Source of the DNA: Oricola sp.
GTDB lineage: Bacteria; Pseudomonadota; Alphaproteobacteria; Rhizobiales; Rhizobiaceae
Assembly: GCF_022763245.1 (NCBI RefSeq)
Contig: NZ_JALEGV010000043.1
Span: 248,001-312,000, forward strand
Reading direction: 5' to 3'
Length of the DNA: 64,000 bases
The position numbers and the translations under genes were made by a program. Below are positions 34,677-43,828 of this stretch, piece after piece. The notes beneath the pieces were generated by a model, which saw only the letters and a list, made by a program, of their open reading frames with translations, was not told the origin of the DNA and did no database searches. The first letter of the stretch is position 1. Every line of letters begins with the position of its first letter.

Positions 34677-36287
34677 TTACTCCGCAGGAAGGGCGCCCGG
34701 CACATTGCCGTCATGGGTGCGCAGGCGATGTTCGTGACGGGCCATCCATGCATCCGTTTCGGCGACGTCCATGTAGGGTCCCTTGCGGATGTATTTGATC
34801 ATCAGCCCCATCTCGATGACGAACAGCACCGAGTAGAAGGTGACGAAACCGGCCAGCGTGATGAGCAGGTCTCCGACGCTCAGATGCGAGACGGACAGCG
34901 CGGTCGGCAGGACGCCGTCCACCGTCCAGGGCTGGCGCCCGAATTCGGCGACGAACCAGCCCAGCTCCGCGGCAAGCCACGGCGTCGGGATGATCGCGAC
35001 CCCGAAGAACAGCGCCCAGCGCGGGAACTGCATCCGCTTGAAGGAGGCGAGGTAGAAGAAATAGGCCATCACCGCGATGAAGGAGAAGCCGAGGCCGACC
35101 ATGATGCGGAAGGCCCAGAACAGCGGCCAGACCGTCGGGACGGTGTCGTTGGCCGCCATGAGGATCTGTTCCTCGGTGGCCTGGCGCGGGTCGTCCACAT
35201 AGCGGCGCAAAAGGAAGGCGAAACCGAGATCGGCGCTGTGCTCCTCGAAGGTCTCGCGGATCTCCTGCGGCGCCTCGTCCCGTTCGTTGCGGATGGTGAC
35301 GAGTGCGTCATAGGCGATCATGCCCGAGCGGATGCGCTCCTCCGCCGTCTCGACGAGTTCGTCGATGCCGGGAATGACCGTAGTCAGCGAGCGCGTTCCG
35401 ATCAGCCCCATCGCGAAGGGGATGTGGATCGCGTATTTGGTTTCGCGGGCTTCCTGGTCGGGAATGCCGAACAGCGTGAACTGCGCCGGCGCCGGCTCCG
35501 TCTCCCACATCGCCTCGATAGCGGCGAGCTTCATCTTCTGCGAGTGGGTGGCCGAATAGCCGGACTCGTCGCCGAGCACGACGACCGAGAGCGCCGAAGC
35601 AAGGCCGAAGCTCGCGGCGACCGCGATCGAGCGGCGCGCCAGTTCCTCATGCCGGCCCTTCAGCAGGTACCAGGAGGACACGCCGAGCACGAAGACGGCG
35701 GCGGTGACATAGCCCGCCGACACGGTGTGCACGAACTTCGCCTGGGCGACCTCGTTGAAGAGCACCTCGTAGAAGGAGGTCATCTCCATGCGCATCGTCA
35801 TCGGATTGAATTCCGCGCCGACCGGGTTCTGCATCCAGCCATTGGCGATGAGGATCCACAGCGCCGAGAAGTTGGAGCCGATGGCCACCAGCCAGGCGAC
35901 GACCATGTGCGACACCTTGGACAATTTGTCCCAGCCGAAGAAGAACAGCCCGACGAAGGTCGCCTCCAGGAAGAAGGCCATCAGGCCCTCGATGGCGAGC
36001 GGCGCGCCGAAGATGTCGCCGACATAGTGGCTGTAATAGCTCCAGTTCATGCCGAACTGGAATTCCATCGTGATCCCGGTGGCGACACCCAGCACGAAGT
36101 TGATCCCGAACAGGGTGCCCCAGAACTTCGTCATCTGACGCCAGATCGGCCGATCGGTCATGACATAGACCGTCTCCATGATGGCGACGATGATCGACAG
36201 TCCGAGGGTCAGCGGGACGAAGAGGAAATGATACATCGCCGTCATCGCGAATTGCAGGCGAGACAGCTCAACGACATCGAGCTCCAT
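34677..36287 (-). CDS. cydA: Cytochrome bd ubiquinol oxidase subunit I
   Basis: 536-aa heme-carrying subunit. The N-terminal helix has RLQFAMTAMYHFLFVPLTLG with heme ligand His20; GWFVAEFGRQPW marks the conserved loop after the quinol Q-loop; NPVGAEFN lies near the oxygen site. The start ATG 36287 has a GAAAGGAAT ribosome site. The 91 bp upstream, before cydC ends, holds a 25-bp NsrR-like inverted repeat and an FNR-like box, so cydABX has its own promoter although cydDC lies just upstream in the same direction. Confidence 0.96.
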   Translation of the reverse strand: MELDVVELSRLQFAMTAMYHFLFVPLTLGLSIIVAIMETVYVMTDRPIWRQMTKFWGTLFGINFVLGVATGITMEFQFGMNWSYYSHYVGDIFGAPLAIEGLMAFFLEATFVGLFFFGWDKLSKVSHMVVAWLVAIGSNFSALWILIANGWMQNPVGAEFNPMTMRMEMTSFYEVLFNEVAQAKFVHTVSAGYVTAAVFVLGVSSWYLLKGRHEELARRSIAVAASFGLASALSVVVLGDESGYSATHSQKMKLAAIEAMWETEPAPAQFTLFGIPDQEARETKYAIHIPFAMGLIGTRSLTTVIPGIDELVETAEERIRSGMIAYDALVTIRNERDEAPQEIRETFEEHSADLGFAFLLRRYVDDPRQATEEQILMAANDTVPTVWPLFWAFRIMVGLGFSFIAVMAYFFYLASFKRMQFPRWALFFGVAIIPTPWLAAELGWFVAEFGRQPWTVDGVLPTALSVSHLSVGDLLITLAGFVTFYSVLFVIEMGLMIKYIRKGPYMDVAETDAWMARHEHRLRTHDGNVPGALPAE

Positions 36288-36306
36288 CTTGCATTCCTTT
36301 CAAAAT

Positions 36307-36331
36307 AAACATGCATCTTCAGTGCATGTTT
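36307..36331. promoter_or_regulatory. NsrR-like inverted repeat at the cydA promoter
   Basis: AAACATGCA and TGCATGTTT, perfect 9-bp arms separated by 7 bp, 20-44 bp upstream of the cydA start. Size and sequence fit the 11-1-11 layout of NsrR-type Rrf2 operators (AAGATGCAT/ATGCATCTT in enterobacteria), suggesting nitric-oxide-responsive repression. No nsrR gene lies in the window. Confidence 0.6.
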
Positions 36332-36368
36332 TCATTTCGTCTGATCGCAGCTGCGCGCGCACGAAACA

Positions 36369-36382
36369 TTGACACAAATCAA
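36369..36382. promoter_or_regulatory. FNR/FixK-type box upstream of cydA
   Basis: TTGAC-ACAA-ATCAA fits the FNR/FixK consensus TTGAY-N4-RTCAA exactly and is centred about 88 bp upstream of the cydA start, overlapping the cydC stop codon. Expected to raise cydABX expression at low oxygen. Confidence 0.75.
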
Positions 36383-38070
36383 TCCGACCCGTGGCGCTGG
36401 CCTCCGACCGGCGAAAGCGTGTGGATCCGGTCGACGAATTCGCGTTCGGCGGCGCGATGCGAGGCGAGGAGAATGGCCGCGTCGGGCAGATAGCGGCGCA
36501 TCCCCTCCAGCACCCGCTTCGCCGTCGTGCGGTCCAGACCTTCGGTCGGCTCGTCGAGCAGCAGCAGCGTCGGATGGCGCAGCAACGCCCGTGCGAGGGC
36601 GAGGCGTCGGCTTTCACCCCCCGACAGGCCGGCACCGGCCTCGCCGAGCCGGCTGTCGAGCCCGCCACGTTCCGCGATCACCGTGTCGAGGGCGACCGCG
36701 GCCAGCACCGCCCAAGCGTCGCGATCCTCAAGGCCGGGCCTCGCCAGCGCCAGCGCCTCGCGGATGCTGCCGCTCAGGAGCGCGCTTCGTTGCGGCAGCA
36801 GCGTCACGGCCCCGCGCAGCTCCGGCTCGTTCCAGTTTTCCAGGGGAAACCCGCCGATCGCGATCGATCCGTCGTCGGGCGCGACCATGCGGGTGGCGAG
36901 TTGCAGGATCGTCGTCTTGCCGCTGCCGCTCGGCCCGACCAGTGCCACGGCCTCGCCCGGTGCGACCGTAAGAAAGAAATGGTCCACGATCGGCGCGGCG
37001 GCGCCATCATGGGTGAAGCAGACGTCATCCATCGACAGAGCGGCATCCGAGGCAGGCGCGGAGGCTGGGACAGACGCCTTGTTCGAAGGTGCGGCGTCGG
37101 GAGTTTGCAGCATACGTTCGACGCGCCTGGCGGCGTCCGTCATCCGACCGATCTCCGCCATGCCGCGCCGCAGCGGGGCCAGCGTCTCGGCGAGCGCAAG
37201 CGTCGCGAAGAAGCCGAGCGCCGCAAGTGCCGGATCGATGACGCCGCGTTCGGCGAGCAGGGCGCCGACGAGCAGCGCACCGGCCGTCGCGATCGTCTCC
37301 GTCACTGAAAGAACGAAGCCGCCGGCGCGCTCCATCCGGTCGATCTGGCCAAGGCTGTCGCGCATCCGCTCTTCGGCCGTCATGACATGCGCGGCGCGCG
37401 CTCCAATCTTTCCGAACACGGCAAGCTCGGTGCGCGCCTGCAGGAGATCGACCACGCGCATGCGAAACGCATTGAGCGCGAGACGGCTGCGCCGCGACGG
37501 GCGACGCGAGCGCCAGGCCACGAAACCCAGCGCTGCGGCCGCCCCCGGAACGTAGCTCGCGATGAGCCAGACCACGAGCGCGCGATCCACGAGGAACCAC
37601 AACACGGCCGCCGTCGCCACGAGTGTCGTTACCGCGGCCACGATCGGAATGAACAGGCGCAAGGCGATGCCGTCGAGCGCGTCGACGTCGCGGGTGATGC
37701 GATTGAGCTGTTCCGAGGCCCTGAGCGCCGGCAGGCGCGAGAAAGGCGAACGCGCCAGTCCCGCCAGCAGTTGCACCCGAAGCCGGGCAAGGCTGCGCAG
37801 CGTCGCGTCGTGAGTGAGGATGCGTTCGCCATAGCGCGCCGCCGTGCGCCCGAGCGCGAGGAACCGCACGCCGGCACTCGGCCGGAACATGTCGAACATC
37901 AACCCGGCGCCGGCCAGCCCGGCGATGCCGGCGGCGGTGATGAACCAGCCCGACAGGCCGAGCAGGGCAATGCCGGCGACCAGAACGACGACCGAGAGCG
38001 CGGCGCCACGGAGTAGCGACCACCATTCCTGCGCCCAGATGCGCCGGACGATCGGAAACAGCGCCCTCAT
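36379..38070 (-). CDS. cydC: ABC exporter subunit CydC
   Basis: 563-aa fused permease-ATPase half-transporter: six TM helices in residues 1-300, then an ATPase with Walker A GPSGSGKTTILQL, signature LSGGESRRLALA and Walker B LLLLDEPTEGLD. CydDC exports glutathione/cysteine or heme and is required for cytochrome bd assembly. It overlaps cydD by four bases (ATGA) and ends beside the cydA promoter. It is CydC rather than a generic exporter because of its pairing with cydD and its position directly before cydABX. Confidence 0.93.
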   Translation of the reverse strand: MRALFPIVRRIWAQEWWSLLRGAALSVVVLVAGIALLGLSGWFITAAGIAGLAGAGLMFDMFRPSAGVRFLALGRTAARYGERILTHDATLRSLARLRVQLLAGLARSPFSRLPALRASEQLNRITRDVDALDGIALRLFIPIVAAVTTLVATAAVLWFLVDRALVVWLIASYVPGAAAALGFVAWRSRRPSRRSRLALNAFRMRVVDLLQARTELAVFGKIGARAAHVMTAEERMRDSLGQIDRMERAGGFVLSVTETIATAGALLVGALLAERGVIDPALAALGFFATLALAETLAPLRRGMAEIGRMTDAARRVERMLQTPDAAPSNKASVPASAPASDAALSMDDVCFTHDGAAAPIVDHFFLTVAPGEAVALVGPSGSGKTTILQLATRMVAPDDGSIAIGGFPLENWNEPELRGAVTLLPQRSALLSGSIREALALARPGLEDRDAWAVLAAVALDTVIAERGGLDSRLGEAGAGLSGGESRRLALARALLRHPTLLLLDEPTEGLDRTTAKRVLEGMRRYLPDAAILLASHRAAEREFVDRIHTLSPVGGQRHGSD

Positions 38071-39764
38071 TGCGGCGTCTCCAGGCTGACGATGCGGTCC
38101 ATCCGCCGCGCCAGCGCCATGTCGTGCGTCGCCACGATGAGCGTCGCGCCGCGCGCCGCCAGTGCCAGAAGGCCTTCCGTGACCGCCGCCGCCGTTTCGG
38201 CATCCAGGTCGGCGGTCGGCTCGTCGGCGAGAACGATGTCGGCGTGCGAATTGAGCGCCCGCGCCACCGTAAGGCGCCGCGCCTCGCCGCCGGACACGCC
38301 GTGACCGGTTTCGCCGAGCCGCGTATCGAGCCCGCGTGGCAGCGCCGACACGATGCCGTCGGCCGAAGCCTGCGCCAGCGCGTCATGCAAGCGCTCATCG
38401 TCGCGGGTCGTCGCGGACATCAGGAGGTTGGCGCGCAGGCTTTCGGTGAAGAAATGCGGCGTCTGGCCGATCCAGCTCAATCGCGCGCGCCATGCATCGG
38501 CGGTTGCGTCGTCGAGCGATTCGCCCGCCACGGTGATCGTGCCGCCTGCGGCCGGCGCCAACCCGGCGAGGAGCGCCAGCAGCGTCGTTTTGCCGCTGCC
38601 GCTAGGGCCGGTCAGAGCGACGGTCGCGCCTGCTTCGGCCTCGAAATCGGGAAAGGGGATCTCGCGGCCGCTCGGCGTCGTCCAGCGCAGCGCGGCGACA
38701 CGCAAGGTGGCCGGCCCGGGCAGCGGTGTGCCGTCCATGCCTTCCCCGACAATGTCGATCTTCGCCTCTGCCTCCAGGTCTGCGATCTCGCCGGCCACGG
38801 CGAGGGCCGCGGCCTTGTCGTGCCAGGCGGCGGCGAGGTCCCGCAGCGGCTGGAAGAAATCCGGCGCCAGGAGCAGCAGGAAGATGCCTTCGCTGACGGT
38901 CAGCGGCGTCGCCCAGGCTCCGAAACCCAGTTCGCCGATCAGCGCGAAACCGACATAGACGGCGATCAGTGCCACGCCGATTGCCGAGAACAGTTCCAGC
39001 ACAGTCGAGGACAGGAACGCGATGCGCAACACGTCCATCGTCTGGCGGCGGAGGCTGTCGGCAGACGCCTGGAAATCGGCGACGGTGCGCCCCGTCGCGT
39101 CCAGCAGGCGCAGGTCGGTCAGCGCTCGAATGCGCTCCATCAGGAGCGCGTTCATCGAGCCGATTTCCTGCATCTGCTTCTCGCTGGCGTCGCGCGCTGC
39201 AAGGCCGACGAGAGCCATGAAGACCGGGATCAGCGGTCCGGCGACGAGCAGGATGAAAGCGGCCGTCCAGGAGAAGGGGAACGACACGGAGAGGATCGCC
39301 AGCGGCACGATCCGTGTGCGCGTCATCGCCGGTGCGTAGCGTGTCAGATAAGGCGCGACGAGGTCCAGCTTGTCGGCGGCGAGGCTGGCGATCTCGGCCG
39401 AGGAAAAGCGCCCGGTCGCGATCGGAGATCGGCGGCTTTGCGCGGACAGGAGGGCGGCCCGCTCGTGCGCGATCGCGTCCTCGGACGCGAGGAAGGCGAG
39501 GCGGCCGGCAACGGAGGAAAGCCCCGCGCGCAGCACGCCGATCGCCAGGAAGGCCGCGCTTTCCGCCCATGGTCCGAGCAAGGCCCGTTCTCCGGCGATC
39601 AGGGCACCCAGCAGCATGGCGACGATGCCCGCCTGGGCAATCCACAGCAGGGCCGCAAGCACCGACAGAAACGAGGCCAGCGCGAGCTTTCCGCGCACCG
39701 GCGCAAGCATTGCGGCCAGCCGCGCAGCGCCTCTCGCCTTCCGTTCTTCCTCGGTCTCGTTCAT
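38067..39764 (-). CDS. cydD: ABC exporter subunit CydD
   Basis: 565-aa permease-ATPase half-transporter, partner of CydC: TM domain residues about 25-310, then Walker A GPSGSGKTTLLALL, signature VSGGEARRLTVARAL, Walker B DIVLADEPTADLD and switch ATHDMAL. The start at 39764 lies 63 bp from a near-perfect FNR box on the same strand, so cydDC and cydABX look co-regulated by oxygen. The upstream region is shared with the divergently transcribed riboswitch and cobalt transporter operon. Confidence 0.93.
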   Translation of the reverse strand: MNETEEERKARGAARLAAMLAPVRGKLALASFLSVLAALLWIAQAGIVAMLLGALIAGERALLGPWAESAAFLAIGVLRAGLSSVAGRLAFLASEDAIAHERAALLSAQSRRSPIATGRFSSAEIASLAADKLDLVAPYLTRYAPAMTRTRIVPLAILSVSFPFSWTAAFILLVAGPLIPVFMALVGLAARDASEKQMQEIGSMNALLMERIRALTDLRLLDATGRTVADFQASADSLRRQTMDVLRIAFLSSTVLELFSAIGVALIAVYVGFALIGELGFGAWATPLTVSEGIFLLLLAPDFFQPLRDLAAAWHDKAAALAVAGEIADLEAEAKIDIVGEGMDGTPLPGPATLRVAALRWTTPSGREIPFPDFEAEAGATVALTGPSGSGKTTLLALLAGLAPAAGGTITVAGESLDDATADAWRARLSWIGQTPHFFTESLRANLLMSATTRDDERLHDALAQASADGIVSALPRGLDTRLGETGHGVSGGEARRLTVARALNSHADIVLADEPTADLDAETAAAVTEGLLALAARGATLIVATHDMALARRMDRIVSLETPQ

Positions 39765-39826
39765 TCAGGGTGACGTCTTATTGGTGCATTTCAAATACAT
39801 CAATAATCCCGTTGCCAACGCGTCCC

Positions 39827-39840
39827 ATGATCTCGATCAA
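39827..39840. promoter_or_regulatory. FNR/FixK-type box upstream of cydD
   Basis: Read on the minus strand as TTGAT-CGAG-ATCAT, nine of ten matches to TTGAT-N4-ATCAA, centred about 70 bp upstream of the cydD start. A paired arrangement with the box at 36369-36382. Confidence 0.6.
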
Positions 39841-39966
39841 ACGAGCGCTTCCAGCCGCGCGCTTGTCATGTGCCCGGCACACGCATGCGTGGCAATGCGG
39901 CATGTTCGCCGGTCAGCAAACCGCTTGACAAGCGCGGCCCGAATGCGGGACACAAACTGCGCGATA

Positions 39967-40150
39967 GGTTGCCGGGCGTTGAACGCCAGGCATTAAAAGG
40001 GAACACGGTGAGGCGTACCCATTAGGGACCAAAACCGTGGCTGCCCCCGCAACTGTAAGCGGAGAGCGATCGCCCGAAAGCCACTGGCCTTGCGGCCGGG
40101 AAGGTGGGCGAAAGCGTTGACCCGCGAGCCAGGAGACCTGCCCTCGCAAC
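39967..40150 (+). ncRNA. Cobalamin (B12) riboswitch
   Basis: AdoCbl-class aptamer. Conserved blocks in order: AAAAGGGAACACGGTG (39994-40010), GGCTGCCCCCGCAACTGTAA (40039-40058), the GCCACTGGCC...GGCCGGGAAGG arm (40080-40104), and the B12 box AGCCAGGAGACCTGCC (40128-40143). P1 can form between GTTGC (39968-39972) and GCAAC (40145-40149). The 164 bp between the aptamer and the first start codon contain further hairpins (for example GGATGC...GCATCC at 40151) that could be the expression platform. It should shut off the cobalt transporter when B12 is plentiful. Confidence 0.96.
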
Positions 40151-40314
40151 GGATGCTTTGCCGCATCCACAACCGTGACCGGACGCCGGGGTGAGCGTCT
40201 GGCGGTAAGACGGGCAGGCGGAATCTCATTTTGCTCAGGCCCGGCTTGGCGCCAACTTTCCCTGTTGTCCTTTCCGAAAACCCCGCTGTGGCGGGAATAC
40301 TGGAGAGACGACAC

Positions 40315-41109
40315 ATGCAACTTCCAAAGAAAATGGCGGCTTCGTTGGCCGCAGTCTGCCTGACGGCCTCGGCCGCACAGGCGCATTTCCAGCTTGTCTA
40401 CGCGGAGACCCCGCAGATCGAAGCCGCCGGCGACGTGCCGCTGAAGCTGATCTTCTGGCATCCCTTCGAAAACGGCCATGTCATGGACATGGGAACGCCG
40501 CTGGAATTCTTCGCCGTGCATCGCGGCGAGAAGATCGACCTGATGGACACGCTGAAGGAGGCGACCTTCACCGGCGCACAGAATGCAGCCGCCGCCTACG
40601 ACGCCTCTGTCCCGGTCAAGCGGTCCGGCGACTACGTGCTGGTTCTCAATCCCGCGCCCTATTACGAGGAAAGCGAGGACCTCTACATCCAGCAGGTCAC
40701 GAAGGCCTATCTCAACCGCAACGAACTGCCGACCGACTGGATGGAGCCGCAAGGGCTGGAGACGGAGATCCTGCCGCTCAACAGGCCAACCAACATCATC
40801 ACTGGTTCCACTTTCACCGGGCGCGTTCTGTCGAATGGCGAACCTGTCGCCGGAGCGGAAATCGAGATCGAGTACATGGCCGCCGAGCCGGACATGGCGG
40901 CCAACACGCCGAAGGAGCCGGTCGCCAGCCCGATGCCGGGGGGAACGGTCGTCGCGATGTCGGATGATGACGGCTATTTCACCTTCGGCATTCCGAAGGC
41001 CGGCTATTGGGGCTTCGCTGCGCTCGGCACCGGCCCTCGGACGGAATACGAGGGCAAGGAACTCAGCCAGGACGCGGTGATCTGGATCCGCGCCTACGAC
41101 ATCGAATAG
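40315..41109 (+). CDS. Periplasmic DUF4198 component of cobalt/nickel ECF transporter (NikK-like)
   Basis: 264-aa exported protein. The signal peptide is cleaved after ASAAQA, leaving a mature N-terminus starting His-Phe, followed by DUF4198-type sequence (LIFWHPFENGHVMDM, and VLNPAPYYEESEDLYIQQ). This resembles NikK, the accessory component of NikMKLQO-type metal transporters; here the riboswitch argues for cobalt. The mature N-terminal His may take part in metal handling (inference). Start ATG 40315 follows a TGGAGAG ribosome site; it is the first gene downstream of the riboswitch and begins 11 bp before cbiM. Confidence 0.85.
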   Translation: MQLPKKMAASLAAVCLTASAAQAHFQLVYAETPQIEAAGDVPLKLIFWHPFENGHVMDMGTPLEFFAVHRGEKIDLMDTLKEATFTGAQNAAAAYDASVPVKRSGDYVLVLNPAPYYEESEDLYIQQVTKAYLNRNELPTDWMEPQGLETEILPLNRPTNIITGSTFTGRVLSNGEPVAGAEIEIEYMAAEPDMAANTPKEPVASPMPGGTVVAMSDDDGYFTFGIPKAGYWGFAALGTGPRTEYEGKELSQDAVIWIRAYDIE

Positions 41110-41120
41110 GGGCGGGGCCG

Positions 41121-41744
41121 ATGCATATCGTTGACGGCGCGCTTTCAAGCCCGGTGGTCATCGGCGGCACGCTCCTTGCCGTCGGAGGCATCGCCCTGGG
41201 GCTGCGCAAGCTCCCGATGGAGAAGATCCCGGCCGCAGGCGTGCTTTCGGCCACCTTCTTCGTCGCCTCGCTGGTTCACGTGCCCATCGGCCCGTCTTCC
41301 GTCCATCTCATCATGAACGGCCTTGCCGGGCTCGTCCTCGGCTGGGCCGCCTTTCCCGCATTGTTTGTCGGCCTGCTGCTGCAGGCGGTCTTCTTCGGGT
41401 TCGGCGGCCTGACGGTGCTCGGCGTCAACACGCTCAACATCGCGTTGCCCGCCGTCATCGTGCATTTCGTCTGCCGGGCCGGCGTGCGGTCTGTTTCTCC
41501 GATGGCGGCCGCAATCTGGGGCGGCATTGGGGGCGGTCTCGCGATCGCGCTGACCACCGGGGCTGTCGCGATCGCGCTCGCCTTGTCTGGCGAGGAGTTC
41601 CTGCCGGCGGCCAAGCTCGTCTTCTTCGCCCATATCCCGGTGATGGCCATCGAAGCGCTGCTTACGGCAGCCGCCGTCTATCTGGCCCGCAGGGTCAAGC
41701 CGGAACTGTTTGGCGTGCTCGACGCGCCGGGAGGTATGTCATGA
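41121..41744 (+). CDS. cbiM: Cobalt ECF transporter S component CbiM
   Basis: 207-aa polytopic substrate-binding component. The N-terminus MHIVDGAL is the invariant metal-binding start of CbiM/NikM (Met1 amino group and His2), and HVPIGPSSVHLIMNG supplies the further ligand His. Seven hydrophobic helices follow. Cobalt rather than nickel is favoured by the upstream B12 riboswitch. Its stop overlaps the next start (ATGA). Confidence 0.94.
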   Translation: MHIVDGALSSPVVIGGTLLAVGGIALGLRKLPMEKIPAAGVLSATFFVASLVHVPIGPSSVHLIMNGLAGLVLGWAAFPALFVGLLLQAVFFGFGGLTVLGVNTLNIALPAVIVHFVCRAGVRSVSPMAAAIWGGIGGGLAIALTTGAVAIALALSGEEFLPAAKLVFFAHIPVMAIEALLTAAAVYLARRVKPELFGVLDAPGGMS

Positions 41745-42346
41745 AGTCCCGTTTTCCGTTTTTCGCGCTGACGATGCTGCTTCTCGTCACGCCGGCGCAT
41801 GCCCACAAGGTCATCGCGTCGGTCTTTGCCAGCGGTGACGTGATCGAAGGCGAGATCGGCTTTTCCAACGGCGACATGGCCGTCGATGCGCTGGTCGAGG
41901 TGTTCGACGGCGAGGGCAATCGGCTCGGTGAAACGCGCACCGACGAAGACGGGTTCTTCACCTACAGGCCGGCGGCAGACGTGAAGCATGTCTTCAAGGC
42001 CAATCTCGGCGCCGGCCATGTCGCGGAGGTGGCGATGGAGGAAGCCGAAGTCGCCAGGATCATGGGCAAGGCCGCGCCGGAGAAGAAACCGGCGAAGGCC
42101 GGGGTCGCGGCCGAAGACCCTGCGCCGGATGCGCTCGCCGGCGCCGTCACGGTCGCCTCGCTGACCGACGAGGAGCGCGAGGCCATCGCCGAAGCCGTGC
42201 GCGACGAAACGCGGTCGCTGCGTCGCGAGATCGCCGCCTACAAGGAGAAGAACGACTTCCAGACGATCCTGGGCGGGATCGGCTACATCGCCGGGCTGTT
42301 CGGGCTGGGTTTCTATCTCGCCGCGCGGCGCAAGGTGCAGGGCTGA
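41741..42346 (+). CDS. NikL-like accessory membrane protein of the cobalt transporter
   Basis: 201-aa protein with a signal peptide cleaved at AHA, giving a mature N-terminal His (HKVIASVF). A short carboxypeptidase-regulatory-like beta domain (DALVEVFDGEG, FFTYRPAADVKHVF) follows, then an acidic coiled-coil linker, and a single C-terminal TM helix (about residues 170-192). This is the architecture of NikL, the component that replaces NikN/CbiN in NikMKLQO systems. It overlaps cbiM by four bases and precedes cbiQ by three. Confidence 0.82.
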   Translation: MKSRFPFFALTMLLLVTPAHAHKVIASVFASGDVIEGEIGFSNGDMAVDALVEVFDGEGNRLGETRTDEDGFFTYRPAADVKHVFKANLGAGHVAEVAMEEAEVARIMGKAAPEKKPAKAGVAAEDPAPDALAGAVTVASLTDEEREAIAEAVRDETRSLRREIAAYKEKNDFQTILGGIGYIAGLFGLGFYLAARRKVQG

Positions 42347-42349
42347 GAC

Positions 42350-43144
42350 ATGGGCCACGTCCTCACAGGCAGCGAAAAGACACTGGGCGCAAGCGCCGTC
42401 TCGACCGCGGCCGGTTTCATGGGCGCGATCGATCCGCGGCTGCGGATCGTCGCCGCAGCGGCCTTCGCGGTCGTTGTTGTCGCCTGCAACTGGATGCCCG
42501 TGCTGATCCTCGGGCTCGCCGTTTCCGTCGGCGTGATGCTGGCGATGCAACTGCCGGTCGGCCGGACGCTGAAACGCATGGCGGCGATGGACAGCTTCAT
42601 CATCTTCATGCTGGTCCTGCTGCCCTTCACCATGCCCGGCGAGCCGGTCTTCACGCTGTGGGGCCTGGAAGCGAGTTGGGAAGGGCTCTTCAAGGCGATC
42701 GCGATCGCGCTCAAGGCCAATGCCGTCATCCTGATGCTGATGGTCCTCGTCGGCACGATGGAACCCGTGACGTTGGGCCACGCGCTGCATGCGCTGCGCG
42801 TGCCGGCCGCGCTGGTGCACCTGCTCCTGTTCACCATTCGATACATCGAGGTGCTGCACGCGGAATACTCCCGGCTTCGCATGGCGATGAAGGCGCGCGG
42901 GTTTCGGCCAACCAGTTCGATGCACACCTATCGCAGCTTCGGCTATCTGGTCGGCATGATGCTGGTTCGCGCGCTTGAGCGTTCCGAGCGCATTCTCGAC
43001 GCCATGAAATGCCGCGGCTTCACGGGAACGATCCCGCTGCTCGCGAAATTCGAACTGACCGGTCGCGACGCCGCGTTCGCGGTGGCGATGGGCGGCGTGA
43101 TTGTCATGCTCGCCGCAATGGAGCTCGCGCATGTCCTTGTTTGA
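42350..43144 (+). CDS. cbiQ: ECF transporter T component CbiQ
   Basis: 264-aa transmembrane coupling protein. Five or six helices with cytoplasmic coupling helices containing the Ala-Arg-Gly motifs: AMKARGF (about residue 180) and AMKCRGF (about residue 222). These dock on the ATPase dimer. It links CbiM to CbiO. It ends 14 bp inside the cbiO gene, so the last codons of cbiQ and the first of cbiO overlap. Confidence 0.93.
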   Translation: MGHVLTGSEKTLGASAVSTAAGFMGAIDPRLRIVAAAAFAVVVVACNWMPVLILGLAVSVGVMLAMQLPVGRTLKRMAAMDSFIIFMLVLLPFTMPGEPVFTLWGLEASWEGLFKAIAIALKANAVILMLMVLVGTMEPVTLGHALHALRVPAALVHLLLFTIRYIEVLHAEYSRLRMAMKARGFRPTSSMHTYRSFGYLVGMMLVRALERSERILDAMKCRGFTGTIPLLAKFELTGRDAAFAVAMGGVIVMLAAMELAHVLV

Positions 43145-43805
43145 ACTCTCCGACATCCGCTTCGCCTATCCCGGTCATCCGCCGGTGCTGGACGGTGCTG
43201 CCCTGGCCTTGGCTGAGGGTGAGCGGCTCTGCATCACCGGCCATAACGGGGCGGGCAAGTCCACGCTCCTCCGGATCATGGTCGGCTTGCTGGCGCCGTC
43301 GGCGGGCCGGATTATCGCCTTCGGGCAGGAGCGTAGGGCGGAAGCGGATTATCACGAGGTGCGCCGGCGCGCCGGCCTCGTGTTCCAGGACGCCGACGAT
43401 CAACTCTTCTGTCCGACTGTGGCCGAAGACATCGCCTTCGGACCGCTCAATCTCGGCAAGTCACGCGAGGAGGCGTTGGAGATCGTCGAGACGGTGCTGC
43501 GTCAACTCGACCTGCTGGCGTTTCGCGACCGGATCACCCACAAGCTCTCCGGCGGCGAAAAGCGCCTGATCGCTCTGGCGTCGGTTCTCGCGATGGAGCC
43601 GGATGTCCTGCTCCTCGACGAACCGACCAATGCGCTCGACGAAACCAACGAGCATCGCCTGACGGAAATCCTTCTGGCGCTGCCCCAGGCCATGGTGGTG
43701 GTGTCGCACGATCCGCACTTTCGCCGGAAGATCGCGACACGCACCTTGCGCCTGGCCGACGGCAAGCTGGCCGAGCCGGACCCTGTCTGTCGCAACGCCG
43801 TCTGA
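43131..43805 (+). CDS. cbiO: Cobalt ECF transporter ATPase CbiO
   Basis: 224-aa ABC ATPase: Walker A GHNGAGKSTLLRIM, Q-loop VFQDADDQLFCPTV (the DQ-F pattern of ECF ATPases), signature KLSGGEKRLIALAS, Walker B VLLLDEPTNALD, switch His in VVSHD. ATG 43131 is used; an upstream in-frame start adds only ten residues inside cbiQ. Shorter than many CbiO proteins (about 270 aa), lacking the usual C-terminal extension. Last gene of the riboswitch operon, convergent with the Rieske gene after 23 bp. Confidence 0.93.
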   Translation: MSLFELSDIRFAYPGHPPVLDGAALALAEGERLCITGHNGAGKSTLLRIMVGLLAPSAGRIIAFGQERRAEADYHEVRRRAGLVFQDADDQLFCPTVAEDIAFGPLNLGKSREEALEIVETVLRQLDLLAFRDRITHKLSGGEKRLIALASVLAMEPDVLLLDEPTNALDETNEHRLTEILLALPQAMVVVSHDPHFRRKIATRTLRLADGKLAEPDPVCRNAV

Positions 43806-43828
43806 CCGGGCGCCGAAAAGGCGGCAGC

